Source: CBCOTE01 sp965112965
GTDB taxonomy: Bacteria; Desulfobacterota; Desulfovibrionia; Desulfovibrionales; Desulfovibrionaceae
Assembly: GCA_965112965.1 (NCBI GenBank)
Contig: CBCOTE010000019.1
Location: 248,001-312,000, forward strand
Direction: 5' to 3'
DNA: 64,000 bases
The position numbers were made by a program, and so were the translations under genes. Shown piece after piece: positions 20,155 to 31,214 of this stretch. Under the pieces are notes generated by a model. The model saw nothing but the letters and a program-made list of their open reading frames with translations. It made no database searches and was not told the DNA's origin. Each line of letters starts with the position of its first letter. The stretch's first letter is position 1.

Positions 20155-21222
20155 TTATAAAAGGTCAATGAGTGGATTTTTTTGGCCCGAGCCTATAACT
20201 TGGATGAATTTATTCAGCTCAGTTTTGGCCGGACCTGCAAGGGCCGGACCGGGAATGAAACCCACTGCAGTAGTTTCGGGGTTGTTGATATTTTTCCAGT
20301 CTGGGCTGTTACAGTCCCAGGTTTGTTTCCAGGTGCCGGTCTTGGCTGCGCCCACCAAGGTCAGGTAGGCCGGGCCCCAATTAAAGTAAGGTACGCCTAG
20401 GCAGACCTGGTCCAATTTCTCGCAGGCATTCTTGTAATCATAGGGGATAGCCCATGCTTCAGCGCCGGCTTTACGTTGCTGGTTGGCCTCTTGACTAGCT
20501 TCAGAGGTATCTATACCCGAGATGACCACATCGATGCCGTTGTCAAAGAATTTAGCTGTCACTTGGTTCGGGTCTGAGGTAACACCGGGGATATTGAACC
20601 AGAAACCGATCCAATTTACGGAGAATTTTAGTCCATCCGCGGGCTTTTGTCGTACTTTAGTCCAAGCATAGAGTGCTCCTTGGTAACATGAATCGACCAT
20701 ACGCTGCGTCGCGTCGTTGTGGAGCGACCCCAAATAGCCAATTTTGCCTGACTTAGTTGTCATGGCCGCGGTAAAGCCGGCCAGCATTTTGCCGTACTCC
20801 ATGCGACCTAACACGTTGCCTAGATTTTTAGGGGCCTTGCCTGTGAGTACATCATCGCCCAATGCATGGATGAAAATAATTTCTGGATGCTTCTTTGCGG
20901 CTTCACGGATGCCATCCTTCATGTCATCGGCGGTGGCCAAGATAATTTTAGCACCCTGGGTAGCCATTTCATCTACTAGCCACGGAATTGTTAGACCAGG
21001 ACGGTCAACTGGATTGGCCTTATCTATGTAAACCATTTGTACGCCTGGTAGTTTTCGTTCTACGTATTTGCCGGCTTCGTAATGCGCCTGGTTCCAGCCC
21101 TTGTCATTGTATGGCCCAACCAGAAGCATACCCATGATGAATGGTTTATCTTGTGTCCACGCCAGGTCGGCCAGGGCTACCAGTAGACACATAACCGCTA
21201 TTATGCCATACCACCTGCGCAT
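20155..21222 (-). CDS. BMP family periplasmic substrate-binding protein
   Basis: Solute-binding protein of the importer encoded downstream; family members bind nucleosides, purines or simple sugars. Residues 1-23 form a signal peptide (basic start, hydrophobic core, cleavage near Ala22). No lipobox Cys is present, so it is probably soluble in the periplasm. Family marks: GPYNDKGWNQAHYEAG (36-51), the ATADDMKDGI segment, FIHALGDD, NVLGRMEYGKMLAG and VISGIDTSEASQEA. The 355-residue length is normal. GAGGAG lies about 6 bases before the ATG. First gene of the operon, 47 bases ahead of the ATPase. The leader upstream shows no riboswitch I can recognise. Substrate is not determined by sequence alone. 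Confidence 0.92.
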   Translation of the reverse strand: MRRWYGIIAVMCLLVALADLAWTQDKPFIMGMLLVGPYNDKGWNQAHYEAGKYVERKLPGVQMVYIDKANPVDRPGLTIPWLVDEMATQGAKIILATADDMKDGIREAAKKHPEIIFIHALGDDVLTGKAPKNLGNVLGRMEYGKMLAGFTAAMTTKSGKIGYLGSLHNDATQRMVDSCYQGALYAWTKVRQKPADGLKFSVNWIGFWFNIPGVTSDPNQVTAKFFDNGIDVVISGIDTSEASQEANQQRKAGAEAWAIPYDYKNACEKLDQVCLGVPYFNWGPAYLTLVGAAKTGTWKQTWDCNSPDWKNINNPETTAVGFIPGPALAGPAKTELNKFIQVIGSGQKNPLIDLL

Positions 21223-23002
21223 ATTTGTCTCCTCAATAATTAAATATAATAAATGTTGAAGTGTTACAAAATATTATATTTTCTAGCTGAACGCAATAGA
21301 TTAATTTAGTCCTTGAATATATTTTTCGTACTTATAGAGACAGTTATGTTGTTTGACTTTTGGGAATAATGGTTGGCAGAAGCCGGCTAGGTGACAGTTC
21401 TATATAGGCGGAGGCTGATTTAAGGCGCAAGAGTTAGCATGTTTAGGTGGATGTAAATATCGCGCAAGTGGCGCATCCGACGATTTATAGCTGTTGTCGT
21501 CCTTATGGATATGTCGCACAAAGGCCAACAAGAAAAGTATATGTCTAGGAATGTCATCAGTTTGGCGTATATAGTTCTAGTCGCCAAATTTAACAAGCAA
21601 ATAAGGTCAAGAGTTTTTTTTGAATAATATGGCATCGATCAAGGCCGTAAATACATCGGTTCGGTATAATTTAGGTATGGATGGAGCATTGTTCGGTCTC
21701 AGACGAGGGTAAGGAATAGGCAACAATTATCAAGTTCTTATTTAACATAAAGACGACAACCGTGGTCTTAGCAGTGGATCTGGTAGCTCGCTTGAACACT
21801 CTAGCTGAATCCTAATAGTAGACCACAGGATATGGAAGAGCATGTTTTGTTCGATGAACTAGGATACAGGCTTGGGATGGCCAGGAAGAAAGCCTTGAAC
21901 TAGTTCTAGTGCACGCTGGGGAGAGTAGGAAAAAAAATAGGTAGGTCGAGTTTAGTATTAAATGACGTAACGACGTCGGCAATGGGATATGGTATTAAAG
22001 GTGTTGTTTTAGGTTCCTGGTATCAGCCTTATAATCTGCGTGTTCATAAGGCTAGTTCTTTTTTTAGAGGCAAACGCCAGTTTGGTCGAATTTTACTTTA
22101 GGATTCAAATCTCTCAGAGTATGAATGTTACGGGAAAGCCAAAGATTATCAAGACTTCTGATAATCTGACGTAGTGTTACTAGGTTGTTGGTAAGATGGT
22201 GTAAGTGGGGAGCATGGTGTTGATAATTCTCTTAAAGATCGTTGTCCGAGCGACTTCGATATCACTATTTTTAGTTGAATATACCTCTGTTGATAGTAGC
22301 CAAAGAACAACTACATTATAAAAAATAGTCAAAAAACACAGTTAAGCTAAATATCTAGGCTGTTATTAGTTTCTAGTAAGTTGGCTAGGCCATGTTTATG
22401 CGGCATTGGCATGCCATGAAGGTTGGTTCAGGAATAGTTTCTGACTAAAGCCAGAAGAATGATCGGAATGGGTTAATAAAAGCGTCCGAGTATAAAATTT
22501 ATTGGGCATAGGAGCCGATAGTCACAAAGCGGTCTCAATAGGTTACCCTAGCCAGTAGTGGGGAGATCGATGTGGGGTGAGGTGGAGTCAGTGCACCTGC
22601 GGTAGAGCTAGTCTCGATAATGAAGATTAGGGCGCTTACGAAGGCCTAGTTGGTTGTGATAAATCAAAAGAATAATAAATTTTAATTGTGATCAGCTAAT
22701 GACGCAAAGTACGGCTAAAAATGTGAGGCTACTGTCTGTAACCGAGGTAGCTAATTTTTTGTGGGCAGCGTGTGACCGAAAGCTAGATCGTACTTGCCAG
22801 AGTTAGGCATACCTAACCTAGATTATCAGCAGTAACCGTTTAATTGGTAGTGTTCGGGTGATAAGTGCCACCAGTATTGGCAGGTAAGTCAATAGTAGTG
22901 GCTATGCTAGTCTAGTCGGTTACAGTGTATTTGAGGGTGTAGGTCTCAAAAAAAAATAATAGCAGACTTATACAGGAGTATGAAAACTAGGCGATTTTTC
23001 AA
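21223..23002. other. gene-free stretch upstream of the ABC operon
   Basis: 1.8 kb without an intact gene; must hold the promoter of the BMP operon near 21223-21350, but no clear -35/-10 pair stands out on the - strand. The 71-codon open frame at 21420-21635 has no motif. GC-poor and stop-rich throughout. Confidence 0.5.
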
Positions 23003-23149
23003 TTATCTGTAGCCAGTAATGGGTGCTCCTGTACGCAGGCTTTTGAGCATTGCGCCAAAGAAGATGCTGACCATCACCAAACCGATTATTACCAAAGTCG
23101 GGCCTAGGGTTATGATTATCGTTGTCCTGGGATAGCGAAGATGCCCTAA
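23003..23149 (-). pseudogene. membrane-segment remnant downstream of alr
   Basis: An open frame of 48 codons without a good start. Its middle is a convincing membrane span (TLVIIGLVMVSIFFGAMLKS) followed by a short basic tail and a stop. It lies 97 bases beyond the end of alr on the same strand. Most likely the C-terminal piece of a lost membrane protein gene; no family recognised. Confidence 0.25.
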
Positions 23150-23246
23150 CTAGCATGGCTATGGGGCCAGTCTACGCCATAAAGTGAGATAATAGGATTA
23201 GATAGGCCAACGGTAAAAATTTTTTGGGCCGGGCGAAGCCAGTATA

Positions 23247-24398
23247 TTATTTGTAGTGTCGGGGGTTGAGTCCGAGTAGGCAGACGACCTCATACGGTAT
23301 AGTTTGCCACCAGCTGGCTAGTTCCTCAGCGTGGATAGCTTCAATGCCTTCACCCCCGAGCAGCAGAGCCTGGTCGCCGGGTTGTATTTCGGGCAGTCGT
23401 GAGACGTCTACCATGACCATTTGCATGCATATCCGGCCGAGCAGGGGCGCGCGTTGGCCTTGCAACAGTACAGCGCCGCCGGTGCCCTTAGGAGAAGACA
23501 GCCTCCAGCTGTAGGCATCGGCATACCCTGCGGCAATTACGGCTATAGTCATGTTTTCAGGTGCAGTGAAGGTACGACCGTAGCTAACCGTGGCACCCTT
23601 GGTCAGGCGGTGGATTTGGAGTACTGGGGCTCTGACCTCCATGGCCGGCTGGAGCATCTGGCCCAGGTGTGCTAGGCTTGTGCCGTAAAAGGGATTAACC
23701 CCGTACAAGGCAATGCCGGGCCGTTGTATATCCAAACGTAGCTCCGGCCAGGCCAGAATGGCGGCCGAATTAGCCAAGCTTGCCTGGACAATATGACCTG
23801 CCGCGCGCAATATGCCAACGGCTTCCATAAACCTGTGACTGCATTCCCGGTTGAAGGCCATGGCGTCTGGGTCATCGTATGTGTCGGCTACAGCCAGATG
23901 CGAGGCCACCAGATCCAGACGCACTGCAGGAAAATGGCTGAGCGTGTCCACCAGTTTGGCCGCCTCATATAGCTCGAATCCCAGCCTGGCCATGCATGTG
24001 TTGAACTTGAGCCCGATGGACAGGCGCCGTTTTCCATTATATTGACCGGAAGCGGTCGTCGTAAGTAGTTCTAATTGTCTGCGGTGAAAAACAAAGGGAA
24101 TGATGTCGTATTCTCGGGCCGCTCGTGCCTCGGATGCGTCATTGGCCCCTAGCATGGCTACAATGTTGCCTCCGAAGGAAGACTCCCGTAGTTGGACCGC
24201 CTCCTCTACCGTGCCCACAGCCAGCGCTGTAGCGCCGGCCTCGGCTAAGGCTTGACCTACGGCGACCAGACCATGACCGTAGGCATCGGCCTTGACCACC
24301 GGCATTATATTTCCACCAGCGGCTTTTAGTATTTTATAGTTATAACGGATGGCATCTAGTCGGACGGCTACCTTAATATGATTATATCCTATGGCCAT
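23247..24398 (-). CDS. alr: alanine racemase
   Basis: Pyridoxal-phosphate enzyme that interconverts L- and D-alanine for peptidoglycan. The 383-residue length is typical. Lys36 in VVKADAYGHG binds the cofactor and Tyr273 in VSYGRTF is the second catalytic base. Other marks: KFNTCMARLGF (131-141, Asn where many homologues have Asp, as in several related proteins), RPGIALYGVNP (226-236), IAAGYADAYSW and GRICMQMVMVD. The ribosome binding site is poor, and the in-frame stop 7 codons upstream leaves this ATG as the only sensible N-terminal start. It stands alone. Presence of alr shows that the cell still makes its own peptidoglycan, in line with mltB and mltG nearby. Confidence 0.95.
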   Translation of the reverse strand: MAIGYNHIKVAVRLDAIRYNYKILKAAGGNIMPVVKADAYGHGLVAVGQALAEAGATALAVGTVEEAVQLRESSFGGNIVAMLGANDASEARAAREYDIIPFVFHRRQLELLTTTASGQYNGKRRLSIGLKFNTCMARLGFELYEAAKLVDTLSHFPAVRLDLVASHLAVADTYDDPDAMAFNRECSHRFMEAVGILRAAGHIVQASLANSAAILAWPELRLDIQRPGIALYGVNPFYGTSLAHLGQMLQPAMEVRAPVLQIHRLTKGATVSYGRTFTAPENMTIAVIAAGYADAYSWRLSSPKGTGGAVLLQGQRAPLLGRICMQMVMVDVSRLPEIQPGDQALLLGGEGIEAIHAEELASWWQTIPYEVVCLLGLNPRHYK

Positions 24399-25849
24399 GT
24401 TGCATTCATTAATTTTTTATTTCTGGAGATTTTTTTGTGTTGCTATGGTGGCCAAAGATGACTGCGGCATCTTATTCATGGCATTTATCTTTCCGTTTTT
24501 CCACATCATTATTTTATTTAGAAGACTATGGGAGGCTTAGAGGCTTTATGGGGACATTGATGGAGTGATTTTGACGGGACTGGGTGAAATAGAAGGCGAC
24601 TGAGTATCTATTTACTGGGCTCAGAATAGAGTGATAAAGGTGTATTCGTGGGCTTTGATACCACTCCATTATCTAAATATAAAGTGCCTTCGGCATTAAA
24701 AAGTAGCAAGAGTCATCAGCAGCATTTATGGCGATAAAGCTAGACTTATAAGTGTAATTTACCTGGATATAGGAACGCTTTAGATAGTAGGCAAATGAAT
24801 GCTAGGGCTAATGGAAGGAGGTGCGGGCATAAGGTCTTTTAGTAGGATTATTTTTTTAATAAGCGGTAGGCTTTGATGAACCATATGTATGGGCTCGACG
24901 ATAATAACCGGCGCATTAAGCGATCTGAAGATAGAGCGTTTGGCTGGTATTAATTTATATCATATGAGCAAGTCTGGATGATACAGCCTTAAGCAATTTA
25001 TATAAAAATATATATATATTCGGTAAGATCGTGGGAGAAGTAATTACGGTGATAGATTCACCAGCTATCAGGTATGAGGACTGGCAGTGGGGTAGCGTCG
25101 GGCAGAGTTGTAATATAGTTTTTTTTGTAGGGAGACAGTATCCTCGAGACGGGTAGCGACATAGCAATTACGATTTAGAATACTGATTAATAAAAGCCAT
25201 CGATAATAGAGTTATAGGTGATTATTCAAACATTAACTTACTAAACTAGTGCTTTTTTAATTGGTCAAACCGGTGTCTGACGGAGAGTTCATATCCGAAA
25301 GTTGATGTTGTTTATGGTGCGACAGGAGGTGGGGTAGTGCTACCATCGGCGCAGTTCTGGATTAATCGGTCGTTTAATTCTGTTTTTTGTGGTTGATTTC
25401 GTAGGAGTAGTGTTTGAGATACAATGGAGACACAAGAGATATCAGGGTTTAGTTATGTGAATTTGTATATAAGCCGGGGCGGATTAGCGGCATTGGACCA
25501 GGCACGAGTATTGGAGTCAGACTTCTCTTGCGTCTGGCGTAGGCAGCGTTAGAGGTATCGGCTGCTAGGTTGTGATTCTGGATATAATTAAAGATTAAAA
25601 TCATGGCGCAGACCAAGACGGTGATGGTGGATAAAAATTGTGTCGGTGGTAAGAAGGAAACGGAGCAGTAAGTTCTCTTCTATGATAGGCGGTATGTCGC
25701 ACAGTCTGGCGACTATTGGAGGCAAGGGTGAGATCTAACAGTTTTTAGTTGTCAGTGCCTTACTTTTTTGGTCTATGGGACGGCCGGAGGAGTGTGGGCG
25801 GTCTGGTAATAAGTTTTAGTTATTTTGTGAACTTGATATTAGGTGTAAT
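24399..25849. other. gene-free stretch
   Basis: 1.45 kb with no supported gene. The + strand is strongly G-rich over C (for instance 20 G against 6 C, hand-counted at 25621-25680). No motif, repeat or RNA structure stood out. Confidence 0.5.
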
Positions 25850-26480
25850 TCAGTAGGGATCGAGGAATGGGTTTTGACTAGCTTGTCTAATATGCAGCAG
25901 TCCAGATTGTCGCAATAGTCGTCGAAGTAGTGGTTGTTGGGAATCTAGGGCCATAGTTCTTGCGATGAGCTGCTGGCAATAGAGGTTATGTTTTACATCT
26001 GCAGCATTAGGTACAGGGCATAGATATCGGAAATTTTGTATAATTTTATGAGAATAAGATATGTACTTGCCGTGTTGTTGAATATGAATCCAGTCTAGGA
26101 CGTGAGTTTGGTCGATGAGCACGGTCAGATAGGAAACTAGGAGAGTTCCCTGTAAGTTGGCCGTGGATAATATTTCGGTGGTTGTCGGTAGGATGTCCAG
26201 AGCGGCCATCGGCCAGGATTTGGTCTAGACAGGAGACGTGATCTGCAGCATAGTCGGTGACGAGGGCTCACAGGCGTACATAGCGAATTATACGGCGATG
26301 GAGATGTATATTAATAATAAGTGATATGGTGCCGTAATCAGCTGGTGTAGTGGACTATGGCAGCTTCAGAAAGTGAAATTTGCCTTGCATTTGGAGCGCA
26401 ATAGCTATTTTAGTATAAGTTAGGCCTTATCTCATCATTTTTTGGTTAGACTGATACTATAGATAGATTATTTATTCAAT
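25850..26480 (-). pseudogene. possible COG0523 (CobW-like) GTPase remnant
   Basis: A 119-codon open frame (26209 to 25850) preceded by stop-ridden sequence. It reads like the middle of a CobW-like metallochaperone GTPase: an upstream frame has YAADHV ... LAD (compare 'ADHVLVE.SGLAD'), then LQGTLLVSYLTVLID (compare 'L...VLTVVDA'), a Tyr-Ser-His-Lys-Ile-Ile stretch where 'ADRILLNK' is expected, and a Leu-rich tail. The GTP-binding loop and the Cys-x-Cys-Cys motif are not legible. Frameshifts and stops make it non-functional. The assignment is tentative. Confidence 0.3.
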
Positions 26481-26508
26481 GATGGACGGGCAGCAGAGGG
26501 CATCAGCC

Positions 26509-27552
26509 TTATATGAGTCCGGCGATAGCCAATACAGCCTGAGCATAGGTGTCGTCATGGTTATAGCGGTGCACTACAGCTAGTTGCTCCTTGTGTGAAA
26601 GTCCGGGTTTCCATCCCGCCTGTTTGAGGAAGTTGCCGATGCTGAAGACTGCGTCGGGCACGCCGAAGAGATCGATGTGGCCGTCGTTATCACCGTCCAC
26701 AGCTAGGGAGAGAGCGGTAGTGGGCATAAATTGGCACAAGCCGAAGGCGCCATAGATGGAGCCAGGTATAGCCAAAGGATTGAGGTGGTTATGGTCTGCG
26801 AAGCACAACAGAGCTTTGAGTTGGAGGTAGGCTTCAGCAGCTTTGGCTATCTCGCGTTCGGCTAGCCAGGTGCGCTGTTCCAGTGTGATCGGTAGATCGG
26901 CTAGCCAAGGTGCGACAGCTTCTAGATCAGTAGTGGCGGCCAAGCTAGCCAAGGAAGTGAAGGCCTGCTGTTCGCCTAGGTAGTCCCCTAAACGTGTCTC
27001 TATAATCAGGAAGGCGATGATTAATTTGGGCGGTATGCCATAGTGTTTCCAGACTTGATCAAGCAGGACGGCGTGCTCTAAGGAAAAGAGGTGGACTTCG
27101 ACGAGCTTGAGTGGGGGCAAGAAGGCTTCATAGTAGTTGACTTTACGTCGAGGCTCAACATGAATATTGGTCGGTGATGAGAGGAACCGGCTCTTGTATA
27201 GAGCACGGAGCTTGCGGCCCATAAAACTGGGATCATAGCTTAAGGCGGACTGGCTAAAAAGGCCGGCAAGTGACTCTGACGGCAGGCCGTTTGCGGCTAA
27301 GTGACTGGCCAGGGGACGCCATGGCAGAGGTATAGCGCCTAAGAATGCATAAGGTGATGACGGAGCCGCGGACGTTGTGGTGGACGGCATCGGTAGGCTA
27401 GCGCCTTCCTCCGACAGTAAGGATTTTGGTTCGTCTTTCCAGCCGTTTTTGGGTTGGTTTGCGTTGATGGCGCTCGGAAAGTTTTGGCTGGCTGTCGGCC
27501 ATTTAACCGGGCCTAGTAGAAGGGTTAGACTCAGTAGGAATGCTAGGCCCAT
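26509..27552 (-). CDS. mltB: membrane-bound lytic murein transglycosylase (MltB-like)
   Basis: Cleaves peptidoglycan glycan strands to 1,6-anhydro ends in the periplasm. Residues 1-17 are hydrophobic (signal or anchor, without a lipobox). Residues 25-75 are a Pro/Ser-rich linker and the SLT_2 domain fills 90-345. The catalytic Glu is E185 in FLIIETRLGDYLG; further marks are FTSLASLA, GSIYGAFGLCQFMPTT (265-280), an EF-hand-like DGDNDGHIDL (286-295) and FLKQAGW ... RYNHDDTYAQAVL. Length 347 fits the family. The start ATG has only a weak GGA nearby. Single gene. Confidence 0.92.
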   Translation of the reverse strand: MGLAFLLSLTLLLGPVKWPTASQNFPSAINANQPKNGWKDEPKSLLSEEGASLPMPSTTTSAAPSSPYAFLGAIPLPWRPLASHLAANGLPSESLAGLFSQSALSYDPSFMGRKLRALYKSRFLSSPTNIHVEPRRKVNYYEAFLPPLKLVEVHLFSLEHAVLLDQVWKHYGIPPKLIIAFLIIETRLGDYLGEQQAFTSLASLAATTDLEAVAPWLADLPITLEQRTWLAEREIAKAAEAYLQLKALLCFADHNHLNPLAIPGSIYGAFGLCQFMPTTALSLAVDGDNDGHIDLFGVPDAVFSIGNFLKQAGWKPGLSHKEQLAVVHRYNHDDTYAQAVLAIAGLI

Positions 27553-28745
27553 AAAATGGATCCGGCGTGGCCGGTTCGTGATGGTATTAGTGTGGTAGTG
27601 TGACGTAAGGAACTATTGATAAGTGCCTTGACTAGTGAGAATGTACACAATTTGTATGCCGTATCGTCTTGGCCGGGTGGGATAGGCTCTCCTCCGGGCT
27701 TAGAGTTTGGACCAGGACAGCCATCTAAACGGAGGCGTTGTTGGCCTTGGGCTGTATTGTAGACAGCTAAAATATCACCAGTAGTCACGATATCATCCGT
27801 TCATGAGTAACTGCGTGTACCGGAGTTGGATCGTAATCTTTTAGAGCTATGGTTAACTTCGGCCAGCTGGAACTAGCGTTGGGCTAGCTACATGGTTTAA
27901 GTGAAGCTGCTGTGCCAAGGCAGACGAATATTAGGTCGCAGTCAGGTAATTAGTTAGGAGCCGAATAATTCTCCAATAAAATTAAGATTTTTGAGTGGCC
28001 ATTCGTAGATGCTGAATAAAGTCATTTAAAGTTTGCGAGGGCAAATAGGCAAGCAAGATAGAGGGGTTGCTAGTTGATTTGGTCGACTACAAGGGCCATG
28101 AAGGCTGGGGTAGGTCTTCCGAGAGTGTGAAATAGTCTAGAGGTGCTGCAGATGAGTTAGGCTCGGTTGGTCTAGATGCCCATGGCTTTGGGTGGACGGT
28201 GCAGAGAACAGGTTTGAGGCTGGTCAAGACCAGATTATTGCAGTTGTGACATCGACTGGATCGGGTTTGGGTCGAGAGGTACATGGGAAGGTCGGGTCCG
28301 TATGGTCTTAAGGGGAGGGTTTGTGATAAGGCGTGCAGAAATGATAGGGGCGCGCGGCTTAGTGTTGGCCTAGATCTGTCGTCGGGGGTAGTGCTATTAG
28401 TCCATGGCTAATATAATGGCAAGATAAAGAAGACTAACAGAGTCTGCAAGGCAAGCGGTCATATAGCTCAGTCGGGCAAAGGAATAGATATGCTTGGGCT
28501 TGTACCGATACTGTTAGCAAGCTTAAGAGACATAGTGGACGTTCAGCTGTATGAGCATAGTATGAAAATTATCCTTTGGTTTTTGGCTACGTTACGGACT
28601 AAGGGTGTGGTAATCTGATTAAAATTATCGTCGGCCTTTGATGGCCTGCACGTGAAGAGGTTTATGTGCACATACGATGACGAATGGTCACGCTAAGCTG
28701 CGTTGGCGAGTTATAGGATACGAATTTTCTCATATGAGGAGTTGG
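27553..28745. other. gap with gene-like but unassigned remnants (minus strand)
   Basis: Between about 27600 and 28330 GC content is higher than in other gaps. The - strand shows two open frames (28284-28087 and 27788-27543) and, between them, readable pieces such as LPSQTLNDFIQHLR in one frame and LNFIGELFGS in another. One frame has a Cys-x2-Cys (28250 region). It looks like one or two recently lost genes, but I cannot name the family. The region from 28330 to 28745 shows nothing. Confidence 0.35.
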
Positions 28746-29372
28746 TTAACGGTTAAAATGATTAAGGTAAGGGTTGTGCAATTGCTCATCGGATACCGTA
28801 GTTGCCGGACCGTGTCCTGTATAAATAATTGTTCGGCCTGGCTGTGTAAAGATTTTTTCCCGCACCGAGGCTATTAAAGTAGGCAGGCTGCTGTTTGGGA
28901 AGTCCGTGCGGCCTATAGAGCGGAAGAAGATGAGATCTCCCGCGAAGAGTGCATCGGTTTCAGGGAAATAGAAGGATAGGCTACCTAGAGTGTGACCAGG
29001 GGTGGCTAGTACGTGGCAGAGTTGGCCGAGTATAGTCGTTGGTCCAGGTGAGAGTGGTCGCCAAGAGAATGGTTCTACCTTGGGCAGACCCATGAACTCG
29101 CCGTCTCCCAATTCAGTGTTAAGTAGGGGGGCATCGTCGGGGCTGGCCAGTATTTGGGCGCTCGTTGCCCGGCCCAGGGCGGCGTTGCCGTATATGTGGT
29201 CGAAGTGAAAGTGAGTATTGAGGATATGGGTGAGTGTGAGCTCGTGTTGGGCAAGAAAGTCGAGCACCGGCTCAGGGGATCCGCCCGGATCTATAGCCAC
29301 GGCCTCGTTGGTCTGGCTGAGGATAAAGCAATTAGTTCTTAGAGGACCTATTGGGAAGACTGTAACCTGCAT
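28746..29372 (-). CDS. metallo-beta-lactamase-fold hydrolase (glyoxalase II-like)
   Basis: A 208-residue binuclear-metal hydrolase of the GloB-like group; substrates range from S-lactoylglutathione to other thioesters. Metal ligands are complete: H54-F-H56-F-D58-H59, His127 in TPGHTLGS, Asp146 in FAGDLIF and His187 in YTGHGPATTV. AIDPGG near residue 27 and RTDFPNSS at 155 also fit. GGAG lies 7 bases before the ATG. The product lacks the C-terminal helical domain of true glyoxalase II, so it is the short bacterial form of uncertain substrate. Single gene. Confidence 0.92.
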   Translation of the reverse strand: MQVTVFPIGPLRTNCFILSQTNEAVAIDPGGSPEPVLDFLAQHELTLTHILNTHFHFDHIYGNAALGRATSAQILASPDDAPLLNTELGDGEFMGLPKVEPFSWRPLSPGPTTILGQLCHVLATPGHTLGSLSFYFPETDALFAGDLIFFRSIGRTDFPNSSLPTLIASVREKIFTQPGRTIIYTGHGPATTVSDEQLHNPYLNHFNR

Positions 29373-31214
29373 GGTAGTTCTCCGTGCTAAAACTAAGTTT
29401 GCGAGTCGTTAGAGGCGGGCATCTTCTTAGGCAATTATTGGCTTCCTGGCGTCCATGCTTAGTCAGCCTGACTAGGGCATTTCTATCCAGGATACTATTA
29501 TAAATAGGACCAAAGAAGTGCCACGACTGATTATTGAGCTTAAACGGTGCTCATTGGCTGGCTTCTAATATGACCTTCATTGGTTAGTACCTCGATCGTT
29601 AAATATCATATGCTGTGTGCTAGCGAAGGGCAACTAGGACTGGACAGTTGTTTATTCGGTTATGGGTTCGCTCTGGGTTTATCTCAGATACTATTTTAAT
29701 TAAACAATTAATACTGCATTCTCGACAGGTTGTCGAGGGATAATTTTCGTTGATATTTGTGAGCCCTCCTGAGGGAGGTTGGGTATATAAAAGACAAATC
29801 CATTTTTTTTTAAGAGCATTTCTGTCTGAGAAGTTCTACCGTGACCTACCTTTTGCTATATATTGGTTTAGTTTGGTACGGTACGATGTTCCTGGGTGTG
29901 GCCTGTATGGGCCATTGGGTTGCTGTGGCTCTGCCCTATTTTATCCGGTTGCAGAGATGTTTAGGCTGTCTTCGGATGCGGCTAGCGACGAGCTGGCATA
30001 TGACACGGACACTGTAAATCTTTTCACTCTGTGCATAGAGAGTCGATGGAGTAGTTGGTCAAGCTTTCACAGCTGACTTGTGCAGCCTGTCGAAGTGGTA
30101 TTTAGTTTTTTGTATTTTTTTATGTGTGGATAGTTTTAACCCGCTTGGATATGTCTTGGGTGTGGTATGTCATCGGCTTATTGTGGCCAGTGATATGCAA
30201 GCTGAAGTTTAGTTATGCGATGTTCTGTTCTCTTCTCTTATGGCTATTAATTTCGACCCTGTCTGGAAGACCATGACGTGGATTTTTACCTTAGCTAATT
30301 TTTAGATTTTTTTGATTGGAATATCTAATGGCCCTGGATTTGAGAGACAAATTTTTTCCGGTCAGCTAATGCGCATCTTTTATGGATAACTTACCTCAAA
30401 TTTAATCTAGCCTATAGCCGAATAGTAGGATGGCTAGTAGATCTTGACCAAATTAATTTTTCCTGGGATTCACAGATGTTGTCCGTTTATTTTGTACCAG
30501 TCATTTTGGGAGTATTATAGGCTATGGCTCCAGGTTTGTTTATTTTAGACCCCCCGGATTAACTGCTTAAAGCTTCATGGCTAAGGATAGCTTTGACGCT
30601 TATGGCGAGGAACACGAGGTCCTCTTAGGACCGTGGATATATTGAGGATGTGTGAGGATGAGGCGTCTTTTAGCTAAGATGAAGACTGGCCGAGGCGTAG
30701 ATAAGATAGATGAGACCGATGAACCAGGTAGGGAATGCACTTAAGGTTCCTACAATGGCAAAGATAGATCAATGGCTATTGTATAGATGTTTGGGGACAT
30801 GGCGAATAGAATAATGGGAGAGAGCGCTGGTATAGTAGTCGCAGATCTGGTCCGGGTTATTTTTATGCTTATTCCGGAAGAAGGCCTACTTGAATATATT
30901 CTTGTTCATCAGAGCTAAAAGGCTGAAGGCCATTGAGTATCTAAAGGTTTTGTCATAGGACACGATAGCCATATCGGTGAATTAGCTCAGATGGACAATG
31001 TAGATTTTAAAATAAACCTAAACTCTAAAATAGGCGGAAGGTATGTTGAAAGGTGACGTAGCGCAGTGATACATCCGCGACTATAGTCACGATAAAGACG
31101 TGCGTGGCTGGCGAGGAGTTTAAAAAAAAGTATGGAGTTTCCGGATCAGATAGGAGGGTGGGGAAGACGTCACGGTCTCTGTGTTAGCAGGTTAGGCGGG
31201 AAAAGTCAGGCGGT
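29373..31214. other. gene-free stretch
   Basis: 1.8 kb. A 108-codon frame at 29750-30076 lies in a GC-richer patch and a membrane-like segment can be read in another frame (around 29880-29970), so a dead membrane protein gene is possible, but no family is recognisable. The rest is stop-rich T/G-rich DNA. Confidence 0.45.

Noticed and set aside
29750..30076. 108-codon frame as an intact gene
   Set aside because: No ribosome binding site or recognisable domain; the membrane-like segment lies in a different frame, which fits a dead gene better.
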